A stretch of 64,000 nt of DNA from assembly GCF_009469595.2 (NCBI RefSeq), contig NZ_SSXV01000015.1, positions 57,793 through 121,792 on the forward strand, written 5' to 3'. The stretch comes from Thauera sp. 2A1 (GTDB taxonomy: Bacteria > Pseudomonadota > Gammaproteobacteria > Burkholderiales > Rhodocyclaceae). Each line of letters opens with the position of its first letter. Within the stretch, counting starts at the first letter, position 1. Positions 26,965 through 36,330 of this stretch are shown piece after piece. The notes beneath the pieces were generated by a model that saw only the letters and a list, made by a program, of their open reading frames with translations, was not told the DNA's origin and searched no databases. The translations under genes and the position numbers were made by a program.

Positions 26965-29373
26965 TCAGCGCCCGATCGGCACCGGCACGCGGTCGACAAC
27001 CGGTGCCGGCGCCTGCATTGCCGGCACGTCGCGCCGCGGCGCGGAATGCGCGGCCGGCGCCGGCGGTATCGCCTCTTCGGGCGCCTCCGTCGCCGGCGTT
27101 TCGTCGGTGAACATGTCCTTCAGCCAGTCCGGCACGGGCGGCGGCGCGGGCGGCTTGTTCTCGGCATAGATGTAGTCCTGCCGGCTGCCGTCGCCCGAGG
27201 GTACGGCCAGCAGGCCGCTGGGAAGTGGATGCTCGCGCTGCGGAACGTCCTGCAGCGCGACGCGCATGTAGTCGATCCAGATCGGCAAGGCCGCGGCGCC
27301 GCCGGTCTCGCCGCGGCCGAGGTTGCGCGGCTGGCTGTAACCCATCCACGTCACCGCCACGATGTTGCCGCCGTAGCCGCAGAACCAGGCGTCGAGATAG
27401 TCGTTGGTCGTGCCCGTCTTGCCGGCGAGATCGCTGCGGTTGAGGACGCGGGCGCGTGTCGCGGTGCCGGAGCGGACGACGTCCTGCATCATCGAATCGA
27501 GCAGCCAGGCGTTGCGCTCGTCGATCACGCGCGGTGCGCTCTCGCCGGCGATCGGCGGATCGGTGCGCGCGATCACGCGGCCATTGCCGTCGTGGATCTC
27601 CTTGATCACGAAGGGCTCGACGCGATATCCGCCATTGGCGAACACCGCATAGGCCGAGGCCATCTCCCATGGCGTGACCGAACCCGCGCCCAGCGCCATC
27701 GTCAGGTAAGGCGGATGCTTGGCCCCATCGAAGCCGAAGCGGGTGATGTAGTCCTGCGCGTAGTCGGGCGAGATCGCCTGCAGCAGCCGGATCGACACCA
27801 TGTTCTTGGAACGCGCCAGGGCGCTGCGCAGCGTCATCGGGCCGCTGTACTTGCCGTCGTAGTTCTTTGGCTCCCAGGCCTGGCCGCCGGTGGTGCCGGC
27901 GGGGAAGGAGATGGGTTCGTCCCTCATCACGCTGCCCGGGCCGAAGCCGCGCTCGAACGCCGCGGAATAGATGAAGGGCTTGAAGCTGGATCCCGGCTGC
28001 CGCTGGGCTTGGGTGACGTGATTGAACTTGCTGCGGTTGTAGTCGAAGCCGCCGATCAGCGCCCGCACCGCGCCGCTGCTGGCGTCGATCGACACCAGGG
28101 CGCCCTGCGCCTCGGGCAGTTGCGTGATCTCCCAGCCCTTGCCGCCATTCACCGCGTGGATGCGCACGATCGCGCCGCGGCGGATGCGCCGGGTCTGCGG
28201 CGCCTTGTCGGCGAGCATCGGCGCAACAAAGCGCAGGCCGGTGCCCGAGATCGTGATGCGTTCGCCATGGCGGTACAGCGCGACCTGCTTCGGTGATGCC
28301 TCCAGCACCAGCGCGGCAAGCAGCTCATCGTAGTCGGCAGCGTCGCCCATCAGGTCGTCGAGCTGCTCGTCGTCGAGCTTGCCCGCAGGCAGGTCGACGA
28401 AGCTTTCGGGCCCGCGGTAGCCGTGGCGGCGGTCATAGTCGGCGACGCCCTCGCGCAGCGCGGCATAGGCCGCTTCCTGGTCCTTGCGCGTGATCGTGGT
28501 GATGATGCTGATGCCCAACTCGTAGGCGCGGTCGCCGAACTGCTCGACGGCGATCTGGCGCGCCATCTCGGCGACATAGTCGCCATGCAGCACCGGTTCG
28601 CCGCCATTGTTGGTCGCGCGGCGGCTGGTGACGGGCTGCGCTATAGCGTGGCGGAAAGCCGCCTCGTCGATGAAGCCGGCCTCGACCATGCGGCGCAGCA
28701 CATAACGCTGGCGCAGCGTCGCGCGCGCAGGGTTGACGATCGGGTTGAAGGCCGATGGCGCCTTGGGCAGCCCTGCCAGCATCGCCGCCTCGGGCAGCGT
28801 GATCTCGCCGAGCGATTTGCCGAAGTAGGTCTTTGCGGCGACCGCGAAGCCGTAGGACCGCTGGCCGAGATAGATCTGGTTGAGGTAAAGCTCGAGGATC
28901 TCGTCCTTCGACAGGCTGCGCTCGATCTTCAGCGCGAGCAGGATTTCATAGAGCTTGCGATTGAAGGTCTTCTCGCGCGACAGGAAGAAGTTTCGCGCCA
29001 CCTGCATGGTGATCGTCGAGGCGCCCTGGCCACGTCCGCCCGAGGTCACGTTGGCGATCGCTGCGCGCACGATGCCGAGCGGGTCGATGCCGGGATGTTC
29101 GTAGAAGCGCTCGTCCTCGGCCGCGAGGATGGCCTGCTTGAGGACGGGCGGCACGTCGGCGATATGCACCACGCTGCGGCGTTCCTCGCCGAATTCGCCC
29201 AGCAGGTAGCCGTCGGCAGTGAGCACCCGCAGCGGCACACGCGGGCGATAGTCGGTGAGGGTTTCGAGCGACGGCAGGTTGGGCCACGCGAACAGCGAGA
29301 TGGCGACCAGCGTGGCGATGCCGAGGATCGCGAGCGAGATCAGCGCCGCAACCGGATAGAGGACCCAGCGCAT
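26965..29373 (-). CDS. mrcA: Penicillin-binding protein 1A (class A)
   Basis: An 802-residue bifunctional peptidoglycan synthase. A membrane anchor (about residues 5-29) precedes the glycosyltransferase domain, with the catalytic glutamate E86 in EDERFYEHPG and the motif GRGQGASTITMQVARN. After an OB-like insertion comes the transpeptidase domain: S462-x-x-K465 in GSSFKP, SKNMVS, and K652-T-G-T in GKTGTTNDYLDAWF. The C-terminus is a proline-rich tail. The gene is divergent from pilM; this mrcA/pilM arrangement is conserved in proteobacteria. Confidence 0.95.
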   Translation of the reverse strand: MRWVLYPVAALISLAILGIATLVAISLFAWPNLPSLETLTDYRPRVPLRVLTADGYLLGEFGEERRSVVHIADVPPVLKQAILAAEDERFYEHPGIDPLGIVRAAIANVTSGGRGQGASTITMQVARNFFLSREKTFNRKLYEILLALKIERSLSKDEILELYLNQIYLGQRSYGFAVAAKTYFGKSLGEITLPEAAMLAGLPKAPSAFNPIVNPARATLRQRYVLRRMVEAGFIDEAAFRHAIAQPVTSRRATNNGGEPVLHGDYVAEMARQIAVEQFGDRAYELGISIITTITRKDQEAAYAALREGVADYDRRHGYRGPESFVDLPAGKLDDEQLDDLMGDAADYDELLAALVLEASPKQVALYRHGERITISGTGLRFVAPMLADKAPQTRRIRRGAIVRIHAVNGGKGWEITQLPEAQGALVSIDASSGAVRALIGGFDYNRSKFNHVTQAQRQPGSSFKPFIYSAAFERGFGPGSVMRDEPISFPAGTTGGQAWEPKNYDGKYSGPMTLRSALARSKNMVSIRLLQAISPDYAQDYITRFGFDGAKHPPYLTMALGAGSVTPWEMASAYAVFANGGYRVEPFVIKEIHDGNGRVIARTDPPIAGESAPRVIDERNAWLLDSMMQDVVRSGTATRARVLNRSDLAGKTGTTNDYLDAWFCGYGGNIVAVTWMGYSQPRNLGRGETGGAAALPIWIDYMRVALQDVPQREHPLPSGLLAVPSGDGSRQDYIYAENKPPAPPPVPDWLKDMFTDETPATEAPEEAIPPAPAAHSAPRRDVPAMQAPAPVVDRVPVPIGR

Positions 29374-29479
29374 TGGCAGTCCACAAGAAAAATCGGGTCG
29401 CTAGTATAAAGGAAGCCTTGCGGCGAGCCGTTACAGAACTCTGGCCGTGAAGTGTTGCGCTTTACACCCATGGTGGTTG

Positions 29480-29509
29480 TTGTTAGCATCCGACAAAAAT
29501 GATTACAAA
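29480..29509 (+). promoter_or_regulatory. Possible sigma-70 promoter of pilM
   Basis: TTGTTA at 29480-29485 and TACAAA at 29504-29509, 18 bases apart, lie in an AT-rich stretch before pilM. Each matches the consensus at four of six positions, so this is a weak suggestion only. Confidence 0.3.
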
Positions 29510-29545
29510 TTGCGCGTAACATAAAGAAATTTAAGGGTTTTCTTT

Positions 29546-30622
29546 GTGATTGAGCTCTCCCTCTTCGGTTCCAGGGCGCACCAGCTTGCCGGACTCGATA
29601 TCTCATCTTCATCGGTCAAGCTTGTCGAGCTGTCCGGAGGGGACAAGGACGGTTACAAAGTCGAGCGCTACGCGATCGAGACCCTGCCGCGCGATGCGGT
29701 GGTGGACGGCAACATCGCCAATCTCGAAGCAGTCAGCGAAGCGGTGGTGCGGGCGCTGCGTCGCTTCGGCCCGGGCGTGCGCAACGTCGCGATGGCGCTG
29801 CCGGCATCCTCGGTCATCACCAAGAAGATCATCCTGCCCGAGGGTCTGCGCGAGCAGGAAATGGAACTGGCGGTCGAGTCGGAGGCCAACCAGTACATTC
29901 CTTTCGCGCTCGATGAGGTGAACCTCGACTTCCAGGTCATCGGGCCCGCGCCCGGCAGCCCCGGCGAGGTCGAGGTGCTGATCGCCGCCTCGCGCAAGGA
30001 CAAGGTCGAGGACCGCGTGGCCATCGCGCAGGCGGCCGGGCTGAAGGCAACGGTCGTCGATGTCGAGTCGCTCGCGATCGAATCGGCGCTCGAGCTCGTC
30101 AGCGCGCAGTTGCCCGGCGGCGGGCGCGACAAGGTGATCGCGCTCATCGATGTCGGCGCCAGCGTCATGAACGTGACCATGCTGCGCAACCGCGTCCCGG
30201 TGTACTCGCGCGAGCAGGCCTTTGGCGGTAATCAGCTCACCCAGGACATTTCCCGCCAGTACGGCATGAGCGTGGACGATGCCGAGGCGGCGAAGCGCGC
30301 GGGCACGCTGCCCGAAGCCTATGCGCGAGATCTCATGCGCCCCTTCATGGACAGCCTTGCGCTCGAGGTCTCGCGTGCGCTGCAGTTCTTCTTCACGTCC
30401 ACCCAGTACAACCAGATCGACCATCTCGTGCTCGCCGGTGGCTGCGCCATCATGCCCGGGCTGGCGCAGGTGGTCGGTGCCCGCACGCAGATCGAGACCG
30501 TCATCGCGAACCCCTTCGCGAAGATGACCCTGTCTTCCAAGGTGCGGCCCAAGAACCTGCTTGCGGATGCGCCCTCGCTGATGGTGGCTTGCGGCCTGGC
30601 CTTGCGGAGATTCGACGCATGA
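29546..30622 (+). CDS. pilM: Type IV pilus assembly protein PilM
   Basis: A 358-residue actin-like ATPase at the cytoplasmic face of the type IV pilus alignment complex. The phosphate-1 stretch LAGLDISSSSVKLVEL, the phosphate-2 stretch IALIDVGASVMNV and the adenosine stretch LVLAGGCAIMPGL are all visible. It binds the N-terminal tail of PilN. The start is GTG 29546 (TAAGGG upstream), and its stop overlaps the pilN start by four bases. First gene of pilMNOPQ. Confidence 0.93.
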   Translation: MIELSLFGSRAHQLAGLDISSSSVKLVELSGGDKDGYKVERYAIETLPRDAVVDGNIANLEAVSEAVVRALRRFGPGVRNVAMALPASSVITKKIILPEGLREQEMELAVESEANQYIPFALDEVNLDFQVIGPAPGSPGEVEVLIAASRKDKVEDRVAIAQAAGLKATVVDVESLAIESALELVSAQLPGGGRDKVIALIDVGASVMNVTMLRNRVPVYSREQAFGGNQLTQDISRQYGMSVDDAEAAKRAGTLPEAYARDLMRPFMDSLALEVSRALQFFFTSTQYNQIDHLVLAGGCAIMPGLAQVVGARTQIETVIANPFAKMTLSSKVRPKNLLADAPSLMVACGLALRRFDA

Positions 30623-31221
30623 TACGGATCAACCTCCTCCCGCACCGCGAGGAAAAGCGCCGGCAGCGACGCAAGCAGTTCTATTCGCTGTCCGCAGCGA
30701 TGGTGGTGCTGGGCGCGCTGATCGGCTTGCTGGTGCACACGATCTACGCGCAGTACATCGGCGCGCAGGAAGAGCGCAACGCCTTCCTCAAGTCCGAGAT
30801 CGTCATCCTCGACCAGCAGATCGCGGAAATCCGCCGCCTGCGCGAGCAGATCGATGCGCTGCTGGCGCGCAAGCAGGTGATCGAATCGCTGCAGAGCACC
30901 CGCGCCGAGACGGTGCATCTGTTCAACGAACTCGCGCAGGTCATGCCGGAAGGCGTGTACCTCAAATCGGCCAAGCAGAACGGCCCGCGCATCACCCTGG
31001 TGGGTTACGCGCAGTCGAACGCGCGCGTCTCGCATCTGATGCGCAACGTCGATGGCTCGGCCTTCCTCGAGCAGCCGGCGCTGGTCGAAGTCAAGTCTGC
31101 TACGGTGAACAATCGTCGCGTGAGCGAATTCACCCTCAACGTCAGCATCAAGCAACCCAAGCAGGAACAGGCGGCGGCGAAGACCGCTGCGCCAGCGGCG
31201 GGCAAGGGAGTGGCGAAATGA
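30619..31221 (+). CDS. pilN: Type IV pilus assembly protein PilN
   Basis: A 200-residue bitopic inner-membrane protein. The first ten residues, MIRINLLPHRE, form the conserved PilM-binding motif (INLLP). A membrane helix spans about residues 22-44 and a periplasmic ferredoxin-like domain follows a coiled coil (SEIVILDQQIAEIRRLREQIDALLARKQVIESL). The start overlaps the pilM stop and the stop overlaps the pilO start (ATGA each), so translation is coupled through the operon. Confidence 0.92.
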   Translation: MIRINLLPHREEKRRQRRKQFYSLSAAMVVLGALIGLLVHTIYAQYIGAQEERNAFLKSEIVILDQQIAEIRRLREQIDALLARKQVIESLQSTRAETVHLFNELAQVMPEGVYLKSAKQNGPRITLVGYAQSNARVSHLMRNVDGSAFLEQPALVEVKSATVNNRRVSEFTLNVSIKQPKQEQAAAKTAAPAAGKGVAK

Positions 31222-31895
31222 ACGCGAACGCCGCGCGGGGCAGTTTGCGCAACCTCGACCTGAAGCGCCTGGCGCAGGACTTTCGCGGGCTGGATGCAAG
31301 GGACCCAGGCGTTTGGCCGCTGGCGCCGCGCGTCGCCGTCTTCGTCGGCTTGCTGGTGGCCACTCTCGCTGCCTTCTGGTGGTTCGACTGGCGCGAACAG
31401 GCGCTGACGCTGGAGCAGCGCCAGGCCGAGGAACTCAGCCTGCGCGAGGAATGGGTCAACAAGAAGCGGCAGGCGGTGAACCTCGATGAACACCGCCGTC
31501 AGCTTTCCGAGATCGACCGTCAGTTCGGCGCGCTGCTCAAGCAACTGCCGAACCGGGCCGAGATGGACTCGCTGCTGTCGGACATCAACCAGGCAGGGCT
31601 GGGGCGCGGCCTGCAGTTCGATCTGTTCAAGCCGGGCTCGGATGTCATCAAGGATTTCTACGCCGAGATGCCGATCGACATCAAGGTGATCGGCATCTAT
31701 CACGACCTCGGGGAGTTCGCCAGCGACGTCGCGCAAATGCCGCGCATCGTCACGCTCAACAATGTGGCGCTGGAGGCGGACAAGGACGGCAGGCTCAAGC
31801 TGGACGCCAAGGCGATCACCTACCGCTATCTCGACGAAGAAGAACTTGCGAAGAAGCGGGCAGCCGAGAAGGCTGCCAAGGGGAAGAACAAGTGA
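31218..31895 (+). CDS. pilO: Type IV pilus assembly protein PilO
   Basis: A 225-residue bitopic inner-membrane protein that pairs with PilN. The membrane helix is at about residues 35-54 (VAVFVGLLVATLAAFWWF), followed by a coiled coil and a periplasmic domain with LPNRAEMDSLLSDINQAGLGRGLQFDLFKPG and FYAEMPIDIKVIGIYHDLGEFASDVA, typical of PilO. It is joined by four-base overlaps to pilN and pilP. Confidence 0.92.
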   Translation: MNANAARGSLRNLDLKRLAQDFRGLDARDPGVWPLAPRVAVFVGLLVATLAAFWWFDWREQALTLEQRQAEELSLREEWVNKKRQAVNLDEHRRQLSEIDRQFGALLKQLPNRAEMDSLLSDINQAGLGRGLQFDLFKPGSDVIKDFYAEMPIDIKVIGIYHDLGEFASDVAQMPRIVTLNNVALEADKDGRLKLDAKAITYRYLDEEELAKKRAAEKAAKGKNK

Positions 31896-32410
31896 GGCGC
31901 ACCGTGACCATCCTGGCATGCTGCCTTGGCCTGGGAGCGTGTTCGGGCGACGAACAGCAGGACATCCGGGCCTGGATGGACGAGCAGGCCAAGACCATGC
32001 GTGGCAGCGTCAAGCCGCTGCCCGAGATCAAGCCCTATGCGGTGGTGGCGTATTCCGCCTCGACCCTGGTCGAGCCATTCCGCGCCAGTCGCATCGAGCC
32101 GGAGAAGGCGCCCGGTGGGGTGCGGCCGGACACGCAGCGGCGCAAGGAGCCGCTCGAGGCCTATCCGCTGGAATCGCTGAAGATGGTCGGGGTCATGCGG
32201 CAGAACAAGGCGGTGAATGCGCTGATCATGGCGGACAAGAGCCTGTATCAGGTCAAGGTGGGGAACTATATGGGCCAGAATTTCGGCATCGTCACGAGCA
32301 TCTCCGACACGTCGATGGCGCTGCGGGAACTGGTCGAGGACGTCAACGGCGACTGGGTCGAGCGCACGAGTACGCTGATGCTGCAAGAGCGCCAGGAGGG
32401 CAGGAAATGA
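31892..32410 (+). CDS. pilP: Type IV pilus assembly lipoprotein PilP
   Basis: A 172-residue lipoprotein that links the PilNO inner-membrane complex to the secretin. The lipobox LGAC (C17) ends the signal peptide, an unstructured linker follows, and the C-terminal beta-domain has LEAYPLESLKMVGVM, ALIMADKSLYQVKVGNYMGQNFG and ERTSTLMLQE. It starts with GTG 31892 overlapping the pilO stop, and its stop overlaps pilQ. Confidence 0.92.
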   Translation: MRRTVTILACCLGLGACSGDEQQDIRAWMDEQAKTMRGSVKPLPEIKPYAVVAYSASTLVEPFRASRIEPEKAPGGVRPDTQRRKEPLEAYPLESLKMVGVMRQNKAVNALIMADKSLYQVKVGNYMGQNFGIVTSISDTSMALRELVEDVNGDWVERTSTLMLQERQEGRK

Positions 32411-34572
32411 AGAACCGCATCGGAGTGCTGGTGGCGGCGCTATGTGTCGCATTTGCGCCGGCTCAGGCGGCTCGCGCGCAGCAGGTTGCACAGCAGACGC
32501 AGTCGCTGCCCAACCAGATCGAATCGCTCGAGGTCGCCGAGCAGGGCGGTACGCTCTACGTCAAGCTCGGTCTCAAGCAGCCGCTCGCCGCGGTGCCGGC
32601 AAGTTTCAGCGTGGCCAACCCGGCCCGCATCGCGTTCGACTTCCCCGCCACCGGCAACGGTCTGGGCCGCACGCTGCAGAGCATCGAGCAGGGCGACCTG
32701 CGCAGCGCCAACATCGTTCAGGCCGGCGACCGCACGCGCCTGGTGTTGAACCTGGTGAAGGTCAGCCCGTACGAAACGCGCATCGACGGGCGCAATCTGA
32801 TCATCGCCATTGCGCCGGCCGGTGCGAGCGCGGCCCCGGTCACCGCGGTTGGCCAGTCGTACGGCAATTTCGCCGAAGCGCGGGCCGCAGCGGTTGACGG
32901 CAGCAATGTCCGCGACATCAACTTCCGCCGTGGCAAGAATGGCGAAGGTCGCGTCGTGGTTGACCTGTCGCGCCCGGACGCCGGTATCGACATCCGCCAG
33001 CAGGGCGGCAACCTGGTCGTCGAGTTCCTCAAGACCTCGCTGCCGGAGCACCTGCGCCGCCGCTCGGACGTCACCGACTTCGCCACGCCGATTACTTCGA
33101 TGGTGGCGCAGCAGCAGGGCGAGAATGCCCGCCTGGTGGTGACGCCCAACGGCATGTGGGAGCACAACGCCTACCAGAGCGACAACCAGTTCGTGCTCGA
33201 GGTCAAGCGCATCGTCGAGGACCCCAACAAGCTGGTGCAGGGCAACCGCGGTCAGTACCAGGGCGAGAAGCTGTCGCTGAACTTCCAGAACATCGACGTG
33301 CGCTCGGTGCTGCAAGTCATCGCCGACTTCACCAATTTCAACATCATCACGTCCGACTCGGTGCAGGGCAACCTGACGTTGCGCCTGAAGGACGTGCCCT
33401 GGGACCAGGCCCTCGACATCATCCTGCAGGCCAAGGGGCTGGACAAGCGCAAGGACGGCAATGTGATCTGGATCGCGCCGAGCGACGAGCTCGCTGCGCG
33501 CGAGAAGATGCAGCTCGAGGCCAAGGCGCAGATCGGCGACCTCGAGCCGGTGCAGACCGAGAGCTTCCAGATCAACTACCACAAGGCCAAGGAGATCGAG
33601 GACTTCATCACCAAGCGCAAGGACCAGTCGCTGCTGTCCAAGCGTGGAAGCGTGACGCACGACGACCGCACCAACAAGGTCTTCGTCAGCGACGTCAGCG
33701 GCCGGCTGCGCGAGGTGCGCAAGCTGATCTCGGAGATCGACGTGCCACCGCGCCAGGTGCTGATCGAGGCGCGCATCGTCGAGGCGAACAAGACGTTCGC
33801 GCGCGACTTGGGAGTGCGGTTGGGCTTTGGCAAGAGCACCCCGGTCAACCTTGGCGGCGGCGGCCGGCTGGGTTTCGGCAAGTCCGAGTTCGCGAGCGTC
33901 GATCCGACCACCGGGAAGATCAGCACCGCGACCGACCAGGCGCTCAATGGCATGGTTCAGCGCATAGGTGAGACCGCCACCAGTGGCGCAGCGGTTCCTG
34001 TCTCGGGCGCCTATGGTTCGGTTGCGCTGACGCTGTTCAACAAGGGGCTGACCCGTTTCCTGAACCTCGAGCTGCAGGCGCTCGAGTCCGACGGCCGCGG
34101 CCGCGTGGTGTCGAGCCCGCGAGTGCTCACCGCCAACCAGGTCGAGGCCTCGATCGAGCAGGGTACCGAGATTCCCTACCAGCAGGCGACGAGTTCCGGC
34201 GCCACCAGCGTGTCGTTCAAGAAGGCGGTGCTGTCGCTGAAGGTCACGCCGCAGATCACGCCGGACGGACGGCTGCAGTTGAAGGTCGAGGTCAACAAGG
34301 ACCGTCCGCTGTTCGAGAACGCGCTGCTCGGCGTGCCGCCCATCGAGACCAAGAACGTCAAGAGCGAGGTGCTGATCGACAATGGCGGCACGGTCGTGAT
34401 CGGCGGCATCTACGAGGAAGAAGAGACCACCAACATCGACCGCGTGCCGGTGCTGGGCGAACTGCCGGTGGTGGGCGGCCTGTTCCGCACCACGCGCAAG
34501 GACTCCAACCGCAAGGAGCTGCTGGTGTTCATCACGCCGCGCATCGTTGCCGACGCGCTGACGCTGCGCTGA
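32407..34572 (+). CDS. pilQ: Type IV pilus secretin PilQ
   Basis: A 721-residue outer-membrane secretin, the pore through which pili emerge and DNA can enter. The signal peptide ends near AQAARA (residue 24). Two AMIN peptidoglycan-binding domains (about 35-135 and 150-250) precede the STN/N0 domain (LSLNFQNIDVRSVLQVIADFTNFNIITSD) and an N1 domain. The C-terminal secretin domain has VLIEARIVEANKTFARDLGVRLG and ends with the NGGTVVIGGIYEEE and FITPRIV motifs. ATG 32407 overlaps the pilP stop; the longer upstream frame is non-coding. Confidence 0.95.
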   Translation: MKNRIGVLVAALCVAFAPAQAARAQQVAQQTQSLPNQIESLEVAEQGGTLYVKLGLKQPLAAVPASFSVANPARIAFDFPATGNGLGRTLQSIEQGDLRSANIVQAGDRTRLVLNLVKVSPYETRIDGRNLIIAIAPAGASAAPVTAVGQSYGNFAEARAAAVDGSNVRDINFRRGKNGEGRVVVDLSRPDAGIDIRQQGGNLVVEFLKTSLPEHLRRRSDVTDFATPITSMVAQQQGENARLVVTPNGMWEHNAYQSDNQFVLEVKRIVEDPNKLVQGNRGQYQGEKLSLNFQNIDVRSVLQVIADFTNFNIITSDSVQGNLTLRLKDVPWDQALDIILQAKGLDKRKDGNVIWIAPSDELAAREKMQLEAKAQIGDLEPVQTESFQINYHKAKEIEDFITKRKDQSLLSKRGSVTHDDRTNKVFVSDVSGRLREVRKLISEIDVPPRQVLIEARIVEANKTFARDLGVRLGFGKSTPVNLGGGGRLGFGKSEFASVDPTTGKISTATDQALNGMVQRIGETATSGAAVPVSGAYGSVALTLFNKGLTRFLNLELQALESDGRGRVVSSPRVLTANQVEASIEQGTEIPYQQATSSGATSVSFKKAVLSLKVTPQITPDGRLQLKVEVNKDRPLFENALLGVPPIETKNVKSEVLIDNGGTVVIGGIYEEEETTNIDRVPVLGELPVVGGLFRTTRKDSNRKELLVFITPRIVADALTLR

Positions 34573-34625
34573 GCGGCCTGATGCGGGCGCGCCGTTCGGC
34601 GCCCCGCACTGCTGATACAATGCCG

Positions 34626-34658
34626 GGCGGGCACCCCACGGGTGCCCGCCCCTTTTTT
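34626..34658 (+). terminator. Rho-independent terminator after pilQ
   Basis: Perfect stem GGCGGGCACCC / GGGTGCCCGCC with a tight three-base loop, followed by CC and six T. It closes pilMNOPQ only 24 bases before the aroK start, so aroK-aroB must be read through or have a promoter overlapping pilQ. Confidence 0.88.
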
Positions 34659-34681
34659 GATCACCTTCCGGCGAATCTGGC

Positions 34682-35215
34682 GTGAGTTGTCTGATATTGA
34701 TCGGCATGATGGGAGCCGGGAAAACCACCGTCGGCAAGGAACTGGCGCGCCGCCGCGGCGTGCGCTTTGCCGATGTCGATCACGAGATCATCGCCCGCAC
34801 CGGGGTCAGCATCCCGACCATCTTCGAGATCGAGGGCGAGGTCGGTTTCCGCAGGCGCGAATCCCAGGCGCTGGACGAACTGACACGCGAATCGGAGATC
34901 GTCATCGCCACCGGCGGCGGTTCGGTGCTCGACCCGGCCAACCGTGCGCTGATGTCGCAGCGCGGCGTGGTGGTGTACCTCAACGTGCCGCCGCAGATCC
35001 TGTGGGAGCGCACGCGCAACGACCGCAACCGCCCGCTGCTGCAGGTGGAAGACCCGCGTGCGCGCATCGAGGAGCTGCACCGCGCGCGCGATCCGCTGTA
35101 TCGCGAGGTCGCCGACATCGTCATCGATGGCGGGCGCGGCAACCCCGGCACGATGGTGCGACAGATCGAGAAGGCCGTGCTCATGCTGGACAAGAAATTC
35201 CCATGCGAACCCTGA
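34682..35215 (+). CDS. aroK: Shikimate kinase
   Basis: A 177-residue kinase phosphorylating shikimate in the chorismate pathway. The Walker A loop is GMMGAGKTT at residues 8-16 (K14), the shikimate-binding region includes DVDHEI and the ATGGGSV motif, and the lid region has RNDRNRPLL. It starts with GTG 34682; there is no strong ribosome site, so the start is supported mainly by alignment of the P-loop near the N-terminus. It overlaps aroB by 13 bases. Confidence 0.92.
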   Translation: MSCLILIGMMGAGKTTVGKELARRRGVRFADVDHEIIARTGVSIPTIFEIEGEVGFRRRESQALDELTRESEIVIATGGGSVLDPANRALMSQRGVVVYLNVPPQILWERTRNDRNRPLLQVEDPRARIEELHRARDPLYREVADIVIDGGRGNPGTMVRQIEKAVLMLDKKFPCEP

Positions 35216-36285
35216 ACGTAGCCCTCGGCGATCGGGCCTACCCGATCCACATCGGCCCGGGCCTGCTGACCCGCGCTGACCTGCTGCTGCCGGCGCTGAA
35301 GACGCCGCGTGCGATCATCGTCACCAACGACCTCGTCGGCCCGCTTTACCTGCAAACACTGCGCGCCACGCTGGAAGGCGCCGGCGTGCGCGTGTCATCG
35401 GTGGAACTGCCCGATGGCGAGTCGCACAAGGACTGGATGACGCTGAACCTGATCTTCGACGCCCTGCTCGAAGGGCGGTGCGAGCGCTCGACCACCCTGA
35501 TTGCGCTGGGCGGTGGCGTCGTCGGCGACATGGGTGGTTTCGCCGCGGCGACCTACCAGCGCGGCCTGCCTTTCATCCAGGTGCCGACGACGCTGCTGTC
35601 GCAGGTGGATTCGTCGGTCGGCGGCAAGACGGCGATCAATCACCCGCTGGGCAAGAACATGATCGGCGCCTTCTACCAGCCGAGACTCGTGCTGGCCGAC
35701 ACCGCGACGCTGGGCACGCTGCCGCCGCGGGAGCTGGCGGCGGGCGCGGCCGAAGTGATCAAGTACGGGCTGATCCGCGATCGCGAGTTTTTTGTCTGGC
35801 TCGAGGCCAACCTCGAGCGCGTCATGGCGCGCGACCCGGAGGCGCTGGCCCATGCCATCGAGCGCTCCTGCCGCAACAAGGCGGAGGTGGTGGCTGCCGA
35901 CGAGACCGAGCAGGGTGAGCGCGCGCTGCTCAACCTCGGCCACACCTTCGGCCATGCCATCGAGACGGGCATGGGTTACGGTGAATGGCTGCATGGCGAG
36001 GCGGTGGCCGCCGGCACGATGATGGCCGCCGAACTGTCGCGCCGCCTGGGCTGGCTGGGCGAGGCGGACGTCGCGCGCATCGGCGCCTTGTTCGAGCGCG
36101 CCGGGCTGCCGGTGTGGGGCCCGGTGCTGGGCGTCGACCGCTACCTCGACCTGATGTCGCACGACAAGAAGGTCGAGGCCGGCCGCCTGCGCCTGGTGCT
36201 GCTGCGGTCGATCGGCCAAGCGGTGCTCCATGCCGACGCACCGCGCGAGGACATTGCCGCGGCGATTGCGGCGCGCTGCCGCTGA
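35203..36285 (+). CDS. aroB: 3-dehydroquinate synthase
   Basis: A 360-residue Zn/NAD enzyme making 3-dehydroquinate from DAHP, the second shikimate step. Present are the NAD-binding [38 protein letters not shown], the zinc ligands in [11 protein letters not shown], and [12 protein letters not shown] with the two histidines. The gene begins inside the end of aroK (13-base overlap), so the two shikimate enzymes are translated together. The start ATG 35203 gives the usual N-terminus [15 protein letters not shown]. Confidence 0.94.
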   Translation: MRTLNVALGDRAYPIHIGPGLLTRADLLLPALKTPRAIIVTNDLVGPLYLQTLRATLEGAGVRVSSVELPDGESHKDWMTLNLIFDALLEGRCERSTTLIALGGGVVGDMGGFAAATYQRGLPFIQVPTTLLSQVDSSVGGKTAINHPLGKNMIGAFYQPRLVLADTATLGTLPPRELAAGAAEVIKYGLIRDREFFVWLEANLERVMARDPEALAHAIERSCRNKAEVVAADETEQGERALLNLGHTFGHAIETGMGYGEWLHGEAVAAGTMMAAELSRRLGWLGEADVARIGALFERAGLPVWGPVLGVDRYLDLMSHDKKVEAGRLRLVLLRSIGQAVLHADAPREDIAAAIAARCR

Positions 36286-36330
36286 ACCCGGATTGCGGCG
36301 CCTGCCGCACCCACGCTGGAGGATGGCCGC

